Shown here one piece after another: positions 10,717 through 21,230 of a DNA stretch of 64,000 nt. The translations under genes were made by a program, and so were the position numbers. How positions within the stretch are numbered: the first letter of the stretch is position 1; each line of letters begins with the position of its first letter. Under the pieces are notes generated by a model. It was given only the letters and a program-made list of their open reading frames with translations. It was not told the origin of the DNA and did no database searches. This DNA is from Rhyacophila brunnea (Eukaryota; Arthropoda; Insecta; Trichoptera; Rhyacophilidae), in contig JAGYXB010000825.1 in assembly GCA_022495005.1 (NCBI GenBank), forward strand, positions 3,658,001 through 3,722,000, read 5' to 3'.

Positions 10717-11697
10717 CAGGGGGGGGCAAACTTTTTGGATGGAGGGCCAAATTCAAGAATTCAAAATGAGCGGCGGGCCGCAAGTAAAATACCATTTTTA
10801 GATATTATACACTATTTATTATCACGAAAAATAAACATTACAAAAAAATTAATGAGAAAAATGAAACTGTTGTACATTTTATAACATTTTTTTAAATTCA
10901 GGTGTTAATTTTGTAGTTGATATTCTCAAAACTGCTTGTAAATGGACATCGGAGATATTTGATCGTAAAGAATTTATATTTAGGTTCATGATCGAAAATG
11001 TTTGTTCACATAGGTTGATCCAAAAATAACGAACATTTTTCTTGCATGATCTTTAAGTTGGTCGAATTTGTCTGAATTAAGGGCATTGTAAAATTTGGAG
11101 ATTTCTTCACGACGATGTAATTCTCTTAAATCAGTGTCAATAATCTCAAGTTGTAGCGCTGTCGGTACACTATCAATATCTATTGAAAATGGATTGCGTA
11201 CTATTGCTAAACGTGTCTCAATTTTTCAAAAGTCACCAAATCTTTGTGAAAAATCGTCATTCAGAGCTTTAATAATTTTACCATATTCTTCAAATTTATA
11301 TTCTGATATATTCAGCAACTTGAAAGTGGTCCACGTTGTTATTCGATATTTGTCGAAGGAATAACTTGAGTTTTAATTAAAATCCATTTAAACATTTTAC
11401 CATATCATGGGCATATATTTTAATTCCTTGCAACGCGGACTTAAAAGTATTTAAATGTGTCACGATGTTCAATGTAAAAAATAGTGGTTACATAATATGA
11501 GACGAGACGCAACGAAGACGTATTGATATAATACATTTACGAAACAACAAATTCTTCAAATTTTAATCTATTGTCAATATTTTTGAAAATTTATAAAAAA
11601 GTTATTCGTAATCAGAAGTACAATTAATGATGGCGGGCCGCAAAAAAAAACCCGGCGGGCCACATGCGGCCCGCGGGCCGCAGTTTGCCCACCCCTG
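10717..11697 (-). mobile_element. hAT element nested in CAGTGGCGAAG copy A
   Basis: Termini CAGGGGGGGGCAAACT and (reverse complement) CAGGGGTGGGCAAACTGCGG, with GGCCCGC-rich subterminal sequence, typical of a widespread animal hAT group. Flanking 8-mers ACTTAATC (10709-10716) and ACCTAATC (11698-11705) match at 7 of 8. A transposase C-terminal remnant lies inside on the minus strand, so this is an internally deleted copy. Confidence 0.85.
10898..11300 (-). pseudogene. hAT transposase C-terminal remnant
   Basis: The minus strand reads, with breaks, LHRREEISKFYNALNSDKFD, then HARKMFVIFGSTYV, a frameshift, QTFSIMNLN, and LRSNISDVHLQAVLRISTTK near the end. This is the hAT C-terminal dimerisation domain in the form found in GTF2IRD2/ZBED/FAM200-like transposases (FGSTY-x-CEQ-x-FS-x-MN). 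An upstream in-frame TGA (after FGDF) and the frameshift before QTFS show it is dead. The DNA-binding BED finger and catalytic core are gone. Confidence 0.8.
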
Positions 11698-11790
11698 ACC
11701 TAATCTAATGATTCTTTATGTGTATGAATGTTTAGGAAAATATATAATTTAAACTCATCGCTCAATTTTATGTCCACAATTTTATATAAT

Positions 11791-12199
11791 TGCAGTAAAA
11801 CAAATATTATGTTCCTACTAGCTGCTACTAGCAACTCGATATTTTTGACGGCTCGCGGGGAACTATAAAGTAAGACGGCGGCCGTGATATAATCATATTT
11901 CAAAACAGTCGGATCTTACATCTCAATTCTCAATATCTAAAATTGACGAACTCCGTCTCGCTCTATAAGTTAACATAGCCAAGAGAAGAAATGTTAAAAG
12001 ATAGCACTTTTTGACAGTTCAGACGATTAATTGATTTACATAATTAATCGCTTGAATACGTAAAGTAATAATTAATGTGATATATGTAACCCAATTTGGA
12101 TGTTAGAATAGGCCTGCAGGTTACAGATAGATAATATTATTTGGGGATTGAATGATATTAAAAAAGCTTACAATGTGAAACACCTCAGAAATATACTTA
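11791..12199. other. Unassigned sequence
   Basis: Nothing recognisable; ends of neighbouring elements fade out here. Confidence 0.35.
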
Positions 12200-12345
12200 G
12201 ACATTCTCTTCTTCTTGGTCGTACACTCATGGCTGAGCACTTTTTAATTTTGCCATCCTTTGAGCGACCAAGCCTTTCCATCTTTCTCGATCTTCCGTTT
12301 CTCTCAGTGCAGAATGAATGGTACTGTTGTGTACACTGATAGGAC
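12200..12345 (-). pseudogene. LINE ORF2 C-terminal fragment
   Basis: The minus strand reads ETEDRERWKGLVAQRMAKLK, resembling the DRERWR-type tail at the end of many insect LINE ORF2 proteins, followed by a short 3' end rich in GAAGAA. No RT motif is retained. Confidence 0.45.
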
Positions 12346-13425
12346 ATCACACCTATTTTATTTACAATGCTATTTGATTATAGCATCATATAAACTTTAA
12401 GCTTTTAAAGTAAACAATATAATATAATATAAACATTTATGCACCCACTTGAATATGTCAACTTAAGAAATGTTCAAAGGGATCTCACAGTAACCAAAAA
12501 TGCACACCTGCAGTAATAAATAAGATGATATATGTATCCTTTTATACAAATAGCACTTTACCCTCTTTTAAAATACTGACACGAGTTAAGAAATACACTT
12601 AAGTGTATTTTTATTAATATTATTTACGAGCTGATGAAATCTGTTCTCACCCTTTTGGAGTAAACAGCTGCATTCACCCCTACTTTAACTATGTTGATTT
12701 AAAACAAGTACATCATTATGAAATCGCTCCCACGCTTTTGCGTGTTATGGAAATAATCCAGAAAAGCACTTAACTGGTAATTATCAGTATTATTTACGAG
12801 CTTCTGTTCAATACTTGAAGTAAAGCAATTTGTTATCTACATTAATTGCACAAATGTGCATCTTTTTTGATTAGTTTAGACACTTATGAACACCTGCATA
12901 GTCAAATAATGTTGTAAATGTTATTCCTTGTTAATGTAAAGCATAAATCATAACGGACACGTGCAGTCTGTTCAAGTCAAAAACCCATTAAAGAGAATAG
13001 TATAAAACCTCAGGGAATGTTACCCCTGTTGTCTTTAGTCTCCAACCATAGTACAGTACGTAACCTCTGTCTGTCAAACACTTTGTACTAAAATTATTAC
13101 TGAAATAAATAGTAATGTTTTACTTTACGTAAAACACTATTTTCTCCGCTGTGTTCACAATCAATTACAAACGCCCACCGCTCAAGCATCCTAGAAGGTA
13201 AATCTCCTGACAAAACTACCTTCAAGACGTACAGTCTATAACCGTACAAGAAAACTGTGAAGAATTACATCAAGGAGTCTCACAGAGTGTCCCAATTCTG
13301 GTAAGAAACTTAAGGAAGGTTAATATCATCAAATCATACAGGACCTGCCAACCCAGATCTCCTACTCCCTTAAGCTACTCATCACTAGGACATAACAGTA
13401 CCACCAGTCAGCTCTATCACTTGGT
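12346..13425. other. Unassigned AT-rich region with a short direct repeat
   Basis: TATTATTTACGAGCT occurs twice (about 12620 and 12790) within similar surroundings, suggesting a local duplication. No gene recognised. Confidence 0.35.
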
Positions 13426-13715
13426 TGCTCCAGCGCGCAGGCGCTCTTTTACTGCTTCGCCTTCCCTGGAGGCCACCAGTCTCTCCAGTTGTCTGGTCTG
13501 CGCCAGACAATATGTCCAAAAAACTGCAGAATGCGTCTTAGACATACTGCCGAGAGGCATTCCTTGCATCTGCAGTCTTTGGATGATTGACTGGTTTGTC
13601 CTGTGTTCCGTCCATGAAATACGAAGCATTCGGCGTCAACACCATATCTCTAAGGCATCAATTACCTTCCGCTCCCTTGCCTTTAGGGTCCGTGACTTGA
13701 CTCCGCATAAAAATA
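13426..13715 (-). pseudogene. LINE ORF2 post-RT fragment (WCWRRMLRI type), copy 1
   Basis: Minus-strand translation gives EMWCWRRMLRISWTEHRTNQ then a frame-disturbed RLQMQ, matching the E-x-WCWRR-(L/M)LRI-PWT-x-HRTN block after the RT domain of many insect endonuclease/reverse-transcriptase LINEs. It continues with QLERLV and KERLRAGA-like residues. A second partial copy of the same block lies ~460 bp away. Confidence 0.65.
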
Positions 13716-13884
13716 TAGAGAAAATTAATGTTTACACAAGCATCATTTTTATGGCAATCGAAATTCCTTGATCCCAAATGATTGATTTACTTAAATGATA
13801 ACTTACAATTACCTGTACGAGTTATTGTACGTATGCAGTTGGCCATAGATCACTTCTTCATGAGCTGAGTCTTTAAAACAATAT

Positions 13885-14045
13885 GTCTAAAAAACTGCAG
13901 AATACGTCTTAGACATACTGTCGAGAGGCGGTCCTTTATCTGCAGTCTTTGAATGATTGACTGGTTCGTCCTGTGTTTCGTCCATGAAATATGAAACATT
14001 CGGGGCCAACACCACATCTCAAAGGTATTGATTGCCTTTAAAAAA
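13885..14045 (-). pseudogene. LINE ORF2 post-RT fragment (WCWRRMLRI type), copy 2
   Basis: Repeats the central part of 13426-13715 (from CTGCAGAATACGTCTTAGAC to the GGCCAACACCACATCTC stretch) in the same orientation with scattered differences. Local duplication or two insertions cannot be told apart. Confidence 0.6.
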
Positions 14046-15186
14046 CGCTAAATCGTCGCAACGCTATAATATGACAACTTTACTTAACCTTGCTAATAAT
14101 TATAAAATTATTTGTTAATCAAGAATGAATTTAATATTGAATGATATATATTATTAGGATAGCTTTAAGAATTAAGAAAATAATATGTTTATTGGATTAT
14201 ATTACTTAACATCGGTTTCAACTCCTCAGCGTCGATCCAATACGGCAATAATAAATTACTACCCTCGGCTCGGAAAAAGTTTTGGTAATTACTTCGTAAA
14301 ATTACTTTGGAAGAAATTGAATACGACTACCGGCTACTCAAGATGGTTTTCATAATATTATTTTATCATGCGTAGCTATTTTCAATTAACTATAGGAAGG
14401 CTTAAAGCTAACGAATCCGCATTTAATAATAATATATGAAACTATTGGTTTCAAAATTAGTTATATTTAGGACTACACATAGATATATATTTTGTTAAAC
14501 ATAATTATTTGGTTGGGGCAATTACGGTTGCTTTTTCCCACCTACCTCAAATCTCCAGATATTGTCACAAGACGAGACGACCATCAGTTACGAGTCATGA
14601 GCAATGTTCCCTATAAGATGTCAAAATGTGTCCGTACACATGTTTTCATCCCCCGCACAGTCCTCACACAAAAATATTGTAAAATAAAGTTTCCTTTGCC
14701 AGATTTTAGTTTTGCTCGAATGCACGAAACCATCACATGCACAATTCTTCGGCGTATTTCTCGGAAGGCGAAGGTCAAGTGCGACTAACGCGAGCACGCA
14801 AGTGAAATTTTACGTCGAGCGGGATTACTATATCCGTCCCATTCTATCGCGTGCCAATATAAAACTAATAATCATTTTTTTAATGAAAAATTGTATGTGT
14901 GTGTTTGTGGGGGGGGTCCGTCACTGACGGGTAACACCAACCCTAGTTACGCCACTGCTCAGGTGCGTTGATGATCCGCGCACACAATAGAAAAATTAGA
15001 GGGAACGTTGGTCATGAGTCGATCGTGATTGTGAAATATAATATAATAACTATAAGACAGCGGACGCTTATCTAGTACGATACGACCGAAGCCGCGTTAA
15101 CCACAGAGTGACTCATCCAAAACCTATAATATGTTTGGCCTTCGTTGCACTAAATCTGATGTAGTTTGGGTGAACGTCATGTTAAT
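14046..15186. other. Mostly unassigned; one hAT-like terminus near 14957
   Basis: The end CCCTAGTTACGCCACTG (to 14957) is the reverse complement of a CAGTGGCGTAACTAGGG hAT-type terminus, with a G-rich run just inside. I could not find the left end. The rest shows no gene. Confidence 0.35.
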
Positions 15187-15196
15187 CATCGATCCT

Positions 15197-15394
15197 ATGG
15201 CGGCTCTCGTGGTGAAGTTGGTAAGGCGCTCGCCTTCCACCCGAGAGTTCCTGGGTTCGATTCCCTGTCGTGACAAAAACATTTATGTGTTTTTCTCAAA
15301 GCCTGGGTGTTTGTGATTGTTCAAAATTACTAACAACAACCACTTTGTACGAAAAAGCAAGGACATGGTTATTAATAATTCTAAAAAAAAAAAA
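15197..15394 (+). mobile_element. tRNA-derived SINE S1, copy a, full length with TSD
   Basis: The 10 bp direct repeat CATCGATCCT flanks it exactly (15187-15196 and 15395-15404). The head is tRNA-like with box A around GGTGAAGTTGGTAAGGCGC and box B GGGTTCGATTCCC. The body includes CTCAAAGCCTGGGTGTTTG and ACTAACAACAACCACTT, and it ends in a 12-base A run. Perfect TSDs and a clean tail mark a fairly recent LINE-mobilised insertion. Confidence 0.9.
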
Positions 15395-16172
15395 CATCGA
15401 TCCTGAACTTGTCATCATTATTTCATCCCAAAATACAAGTAAAACCGTGAGACTGACTTTCCAAACCATCCATTTACCAGTGCGTGAGTGCGTTAACACT
15501 GAACCAGCTATAGCGCAATAGCGCTCTCAACATAAAATGTTAGTGCCTGGATTGAATCACTGTTTAAACCCCCCCCCCTTATATCAGTAATCCACAAGCA
15601 TCTTTAAATTACAGTGCACTGCAAAAAGCGCAGGTAATAATAATTAGTAAATAATTATAAATGGTGAATAGTGAAATACATAACAAAAACGATATTAAGT
15701 ATATATTTATGATTTATTTATTTAAAACGAAACGTTGTCTACATAAAAATTTAGAACGATCACAATATGTGATTTAAATTGAGAAAAAAAACTGGTTTTA
15801 ATCAAATGAATTAATGAAAATATTACCCTCAGAAGACAACTAGGAATGGAACAAGATTTGACAGTTAATCAACTTGTACATGAGGGAAACGTGTTTAGAG
15901 AAACATTATCATGCTCGACTACGACTTTTTTGTAGCTTCCACAACTAGGTAATAAATAATCAAGTGCGCGTGGCCTAAGGATCCCGTCGACACTTACTAT
16001 GATCCTCCTTCGCTCAGTACGACAGCCAACGCTGCATTTTGGCAGCTAGTAGATGAGCCGGATGAGCGTAACCACACACAGTTCACGTAGATTATGACGT
16101 ACTGTCTAGGTATGAAGAGAGATGAAGCGGGGTAACATGTCTGGTGATTATCCCACTGCTGGCTCTAATACT
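15395..16172. other. Unassigned sequence between SINE and hAT element
   Basis: No convincing gene or paired repeat was seen. Confidence 0.35.
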
Positions 16173-16180
16173 GCCCATTG

Positions 16181-17088
16181 CAGTGGCGAAGACTCCATAC
16201 TAGGCGATTATTTAAAGCCTACCTTCTTAAGAAAAATAATTTTTATTTTCATGTTGACGTATTTATATAATCACAAATAATAATATATTCAATATGCCCA
16301 AAGACATCTATCGTATAAAATTGTCATAATTTTACGATCTTTTCCCATATTTCAATAAGCACCATCTATGGCATCTCTCGAAAGTTTAAAAAAATAGAAC
16401 ACATCGCGTTTCGCTTCACATATTGTATAGGATTATTTTCGCGTGAATCGACGGGTTTTTCAATATGAAGTTTTTTTCTCATTATTTCAAAATGTCTGGC
16501 GTCCCGCATACAAATGTACAAGCTGTTTTGTTAGCGCTTACGTCGCGAGAGCACATTTATTCAAAATAATTAATAAGAATATAATTTAAAAAATAATTAC
16601 TATGGGGATTCAATCACATAAATATGTATTGATTCTTGTTAAAAATATAAAATAATTTATCTCGTGATTTTTATTTATTTATTATTTCACTCATTAGACA
16701 ATTTAGATATCTGATATTGTACCTACCTAAGTCTGTGTTTTAAATATAGAAGTATTTTAAAATGTCTAGTTTTACGGGTTAAATTATAAATTGTTATATA
16801 ACAGAATAATTATACAATAACGGATATTTTCATAGATTATAGGTAATTTATTTTGAGTGTATGTTACGTTTATAAATGTTTAGGAAAATACATAAGTAAT
16901 TCAAACTAATTAATTATTTTGATGAACTAATTATAACAAAACTAATTAAGCTTTTGAAATTTCTTCGTTTTAGCGTACCTATTCATCAGTGGTAATATTG
17001 GGTTATCTTCTTATTTCCCGCAAATATATCTGACAAGCATGGTTACTCTCACAGCCTACCTTTTTCAAAAAGTCACCCTTCGCCACTG
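16181..17088 (+). mobile_element. hAT-like element, CAGTGGCGAAG family, copy B
   Basis: TIRs CAGTGGCGAAG at both ends (right end CTTCGCCACTG) with a perfect 8 bp duplication GCCCATTG (16173-16180 and 17089-17096). The interior is AT-rich without a transposase frame and resembles copy A at 10235. Confidence 0.9.
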
Positions 17089-17297
17089 GCCCATTGTAAT
17101 TGCAAACCGCAGAAATTCGCAGGTCTGATAATGATAATTAATGCTCGGACGATTTTGATATGAGGAAATCAGGTAACGCGGTGTGTGGGTATGGCATGTC
17201 GTCGATCTAGTGACTGGAGGGATATAATATGATGTATAGCCAACAATGGATTGTATCGACGTCGAAGTAGTTAAGATATTTTAAATAGGTATCATAT

Positions 17298-17775
17298 AAT
17301 CACTGCGGATGATTATCCGAAGTGAATTGAATACAGGAGTTCATTTTTTGTTTACACGTGTCACTGAAAGTAAAATACACAATTCATCCAAAATGGCGTC
17401 AAGTGAAATTACGATGCAAGTTGGAATTCAAACAATTTGTGATCGTTTGTTATATGAATGCAGAAATTTCATCGAGAGAAAGACGAATAGGAAAAAGAGT
17501 CGTTGGTGGATAAAACCGTAGATAGGTAATGCGACGTAATATCATGGGGATATGATGATAGTTTTCAGGGGGCAGTGCACATGCGCAGGTCTTTTGGAAT
17601 CATCCGCAGTGAACACAAAATGATCAAAAAGTACAACAAGTTGAACTTCATTCACTTTTGACTCCGGATGATCACTTTCGATGATTCGTCGATGAATGTG
17701 CGTTTACACAGGTCACTGGGGATGATTCCTCCGCGATGATCGTCAAAAGTGAATCATGTAAACGGGACTTTAGAT
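17298..17775 (+). mobile_element. PIF/Harbinger-derived remnant
   Basis: A block with repeated GGATGATT, GTTTACAC and TCACTG-type motifs in both orientations encloses a short transposase-like N-terminus (17393-17521). The right side ends near GTAAACGGGACTTTAGA. Clean TIRs and a TWA duplication could not be fixed, so the boundaries are approximate. Confidence 0.45.
17393..17521 (+). pseudogene. Harbinger-like transposase N-terminal fragment
   Basis: An ATG in AAAATGGCG context opens a 42-codon frame that ends KKSRWWIKP and a stop. Basic residues followed by R-W-W-(V/I)-(R/K)-P is the usual block ahead of the HARBI1-type transposase domain. The DDE nuclease domain is absent, so the frame is a truncated relic. 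Short length limits certainty. Confidence 0.45.
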
Positions 17776-18416
17776 AATGGTCTAGTATAACTGAAACTAG
17801 TGAGCAAGAAAAGGTTTGTGCGTCATTGGCCGTCTACGCGATTGTTACAAAGCCATTATGAGCTTGGTCTTGTAACCCGTTTAATATGTCCATATGGCGG
17901 AGAAATACATGATGCAAACTACATCCCTTGAACATAATCTCATGTAAATTTTGTCACAGCACATTTGAGTACACAGCGACCTCAGTCTTGGGTATCTGCT
18001 CTTGATGCATTCATACTTATAAACAAAAAATATGCTTCACGCCCGATACACCCGATTAAGACCGGATATGATGCGTGGCTGGTGTGTTTTGGTTGGGTTA
18101 ATTATTATCTTCAATCTCGTTACATGCTTTTCAATCGGCGATACGAACGGCATGCACTTCAAAATTTATAAAAATAAAAAGCGTCTCTTTAGATCAGCTT
18201 GAATCGATTCACCAGCCTAACTGATATTCTATCATGATAGTAACAATACATTATAAATACCCAATTTAAGATCATTAACAAAACATGTTCTATTATCTTT
18301 GAGCATTTGAAATTTCATTGATTTGATCAAAATATGTTATTTGAAAATAATAGTACTAGACAAAATCATTTTTTGAAAGTATGGAGATTTTAAATTATAT
18401 ATTATCTTCAATATAA
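17776..18416. other. Unassigned sequence
   Basis: No structure or coding region recognised. Confidence 0.35.
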
Positions 18417-18560
18417 ACAATGTAACGTTCTTAAATCTTGTTAATTATTATTCGTTGGATAAAAGAAATAGTTTATTTAATAATATAATCTTCATATTTA
18501 TATCAATTATTTAGCACATTATATCACATTATTAGCAAGTTCAAGTAAGTTACAACAGAA
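18417..18560 (+). repeat. Diverged copy of the 36.1 kb S2-associated repeat
   Basis: Matches 36100-36180 in order: TGTAACGTTCTTAAATCTTG, ATTATTCGTTGGA, AAAGAAATAGTTTATT and TTAGCAAGTTCAAGT. A tRNA-like D-arm (GTAGCATAGTGGTAATGC) follows at 18723, echoing the S2 head (GTAGCATGATTGGTTAATGC). Confidence 0.5.
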
Positions 18561-18714
18561 AGTATTGGAGTGATCCGCGATGTCGGTTAGTAATTAAAGT
18601 AATAAATACTTTAATTTAGAATACAAAAATCGATCGCCTACCATAACTCGGTTCAGAGGGCGCTTATGAGCAGGTATTAATAAGGCCAATAGTTAAAATT
18701 TGTCGCAATTAAGC

Positions 18715-18762
18715 ATGGCAGTCGTAGCATAGTGGTAATGCACAGGGCGCGATACCCAAGAG
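18715..18762 (+). repeat. tRNA-like D-arm segment
   Basis: GTCGTAGCATAGTGGTAATG can form a D-stem GCAT/ATGC with a box A-like sequence, but no T-arm/box B follows. Likely a broken SINE head. Confidence 0.4.
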
Positions 18763-19508
18763 AAAGTTTTCAAAAAAGATTTTTTCTATTGGCTATATTT
18801 TCTCATGAGTGTATTATTATCTACTTAAATTCCGACTGTCTCAATGTGCACTGTTCTTTTCGGTTACGTTTACCCTTCCTACAACAGGGACTCTTTACCA
18901 GTGGTGTGGTGTATTTTTTTTTTAAACGTATTCATTCAGAATCTTGAAAAACCCACACAATAATTACATCTAAATGTGATTCGATATGATAATATTCGTT
19001 GATAGAATTTTCAATCTCCGTATCTCGGAATGAATATTTTTCCAATCGTTTCGGAGCTTAAATGACAATTGAAAATTTCAACGCATTTTCCAGTATTATG
19101 TTTATACGGAAGAAAATGGATATTGAAATCGGCGAAAATGCTTAAAGATGAAAAATTATCTGCCAGTTGAGCCTTAATGTGAATTTACATTAATAATAAA
19201 AAAGCATAAAATCTTTTTCAATATTTCAGTGTAATTTTCACTCAAAAACAGATCATTTTTTATTATTCAATATACTATTATTAAATATGCAATAACTTTA
19301 ATATTATAAGTGTCCATAAATAAAGTAAAATTAAAGTGTATGTGATTTTGAAAAAAATGTTATTTGATCAGCGTTTTGGGTATTAATTCTTATGATACCT
19401 AATCGAAGCATATTCCATTAAATTGTGTAACGCAAAATCTACTGGCTAATATTGATGAAACATGCGTAACTTTGTATGCGGAAATTCGTACGTAAACAGT
19501 TCACCGCA
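18763..19508. other. Unassigned AT-rich sequence
   Basis: Long AT-rich stretch with no recognisable gene or repeat pair. Confidence 0.4.
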
Positions 19509-19540
19509 GGACACTTATTCGTGCGCCGCAGTACGTGAAA
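19509..19540 (-). repeat. 32 bp inverted repeat flanking the large LINE, left arm
   Basis: This 32-mer (starting GGACACTTATTCGTGCGCCG) is the exact reverse complement of 24738-24769. Weaker similarity continues on the inner and outer sides. The LINE at 20147-24657 lies between the arms. Confidence 0.75.
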
Positions 19541-20089
19541 CATTAGTTCATGTAACAATTAATCAAATGACGAGTTCTTCCTTGAACATTTCACCATGGA
19601 GTATATTTCGATACCCCAGTTCAATAGGGGTACAACTCATAAAACCTTGTTCCAAGATAATGGCGTTTGAATTTTTTGCAGTAATTCTCATTTTAATTTT
19701 AAAGCCTTGATTTCGATGAAAATGTATGTTTTTTTATATTTAATTTAGTGGAATTCATCAATGCACAATGTAATTGTACATTTTAATAAAGAATTAACTA
19801 ATAAATTTGATTATATAAAGGAATTACTGATTAATCTCAAAAAGGATTATTCGATTTTATGACACATTAAAGAAATTTTTGATTATATTTTTGCTGAAGA
19901 AGATTATTCTACATCGAATGGCATTCTTAACTCAACACCTTTAAATTTTGAGTTGTTCCCCTATTGAATGTGGTATCGATTATTTATTAATTATTTTATT
20001 ATTTATTAATAGTGATTATTTATTAATACTGTGGTATCGATTTGTACGTATGCTACAACATGTGGCGAATTTTATGAGATGTCTTTACT
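19541..20089. other. Unassigned sequence with a 12 bp direct repeat
   Basis: GTGGTATCGATT occurs near 19970 and 20031, bracketing TTATTTATTAAT-rich sequence. No gene recognised. Confidence 0.35.
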
Positions 20090-20146
20090 AGGTTATGTTA
20101 GGTTAGGTTAGTTTATTAAATAAAAACAACAATAGATTAGGTTAGG
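20090..20146 (+). repeat. TTAGG-type (GGTTA) tracts at the LINE insertion point
   Basis: GGTTATGTTAGGTTAGGTTAG and, after a ~20 base gap, ATTAGGTTAGG sit directly against the T run that marks the LINE poly(A) end. TTAGG is the canonical insect telomere unit, but short GGTTA tracts also occur interstitially (another at 25907). Confidence 0.65.
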
Positions 20147-20299
20147 TTTTTTTTTTTTTTTTATATGGGAGTTGCATTTATTATTGACCTTGCTTATTAT
20201 GTACAAGGTTTGTAGATCTTCAATTGGAGTTTTCTTTATTTATTAGTCTTTTTTCTACTATATAGTGTTGGGATCAGGAGGGATATACTACTGTGGGTC

Positions 20300-20656
20300 T
20301 TAACAGGAACTTCTCCGCATTTGCTCTTGTGAAGAGGAAACCACAGAAAACTCTTCAGGAGAAGACGGACTGTTGACAGAAATCACCAGACCTTCCGTTT
20401 CACTTGAAGAGTGTTCGGCATTTTGTGTCCTGGCTTTGTTTATTTTGCCAATATCCTGCACTATTTTGATCATGTATGATACTACCTTTTGTGATAGTTC
20501 CTTATGAACTATCACGGATCCGATGTCGCATAGGTTCTCATCTAGACTCCTGCATCGCGCCTCCAGCTGCTGTCTTTGGAAGCTGAAAATGGGGCAATGC
20601 ATAAAAAGATGAGGGACATCTTGAGGAGTCATATCATCACACGGGCAGCTGTCGAT
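20300..20656 (-). pseudogene. LINE ORF2, C-terminal zinc finger and tail
   Basis: Directly after the TAG, in the same frame, comes IDSCPCDDMTPQDVPHLFMH followed by C: a C-x-C-x9-H-x4-C finger typical of the LINE ORF2 C-terminus. It continues with PIFSFQRQQLEARCRSLDEN and a serine/glutamate-rich tail (SSPSSPEEFSVVSSS) to the stop at 20300. Confidence 0.8.
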
Positions 20657-20659
20657 CTA

Positions 20660-21230
20660 GGAGAGCTTAAATCGATGCAGGTAGCTCATGAACCCACCGT
20701 GACCCGTGAGGAATTGTGTGAGTTCAAAGCCAACTTCCTGCATTCTCCTGAAATCAAAGGCATGGAAAATTGTTGGGAAAAACATTTTAGTAATATTTCC
20801 TGTCGTTTCTTTCAAATATCGATCATTCCAGAGTTGAAGAGTCCTGCTTTTTATTTTCCTTTTGGCAAAAGTGAGCGGAAACTTGGCAAAATCTGGGGCC
20901 GTCTTTTTAAGAGTAGCCTCTCGAGCCTTTTCGTCCGCTTTTTCATTTCCTAGGATTCCGCAGTGACTCCTTATCCAGCCGATGTGCACGTTCTGTTTTC
21001 TGCATCGTAGTTCCTGGATATCAGTTTTAATGTCCATGACAATAGGATTGACCGAATTTCGGTCCGTTATTGCATGGACGCCTGATTTGCAGTCTGTCAA
21101 GATCGTTATTTGCTTCCATCTGTTTGGTGATTTCTTCAGAACGTAGCTCAAAGCTTCTCGGATCGCCAGGAGTTCCGCCTGAAACACTGAGCAGATGTCG
21201 TCGAGTTTGATCTTTTCTCGACGGCAACTC
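20660..21230 (-). pseudogene. LINE ORF2, RNase H domain after frameshift
   Basis: Continues the RNase H domain in a second frame: LDDICSVFQAELLAIREALS (glutamate of the D-E-D-D set), TILTDCKSGVHAIT (second aspartate) and WIRSHCGILGNEKADEKARE (histidine and last aspartate). Then come KSRTLQLWNDRYLKETTG and QFLTGHGGFMSYLHRF. A TAG at 20659-20657 interrupts. The frame offset to the RT segment places a 1-2 base indel near 21217-21228. RNase H removes the RNA strand after first-strand synthesis; its retention argues against a jockey-like parent. Confidence 0.88.

Larger units (their letters stand above)
10235..11790 (+). mobile_element. hAT-like element, CAGTGGCGAAG family, copy A (interrupted)
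   Basis: It starts CAGTGGCGAAGACTCCATAC exactly like copy B at 16181. Similarity to copy B can be followed through GGCATTCAATAACATAA-type sequence up to 10716 and resumes past 11706 with GAATGTTTAGGAAAATA (copy B: AAATGTTTAGGAAAATA). Between lies another hAT element (10717-11697). The right terminus is missing; the end given is where similarity fades. Confidence 0.65.

Noticed and set aside
12908..13150. Solo LTR (TATA-like ATAAAACC, AATAAA, TG start)
   Set aside because: I could not fix both ends, a TSD, a primer-binding site or any adjacent LTR-element coding sequence.
20090..20146. True telomere or subtelomere
   Set aside because: Only a handful of GGTTA units, with transposon-rich sequence on both sides and another short tract at 25907.
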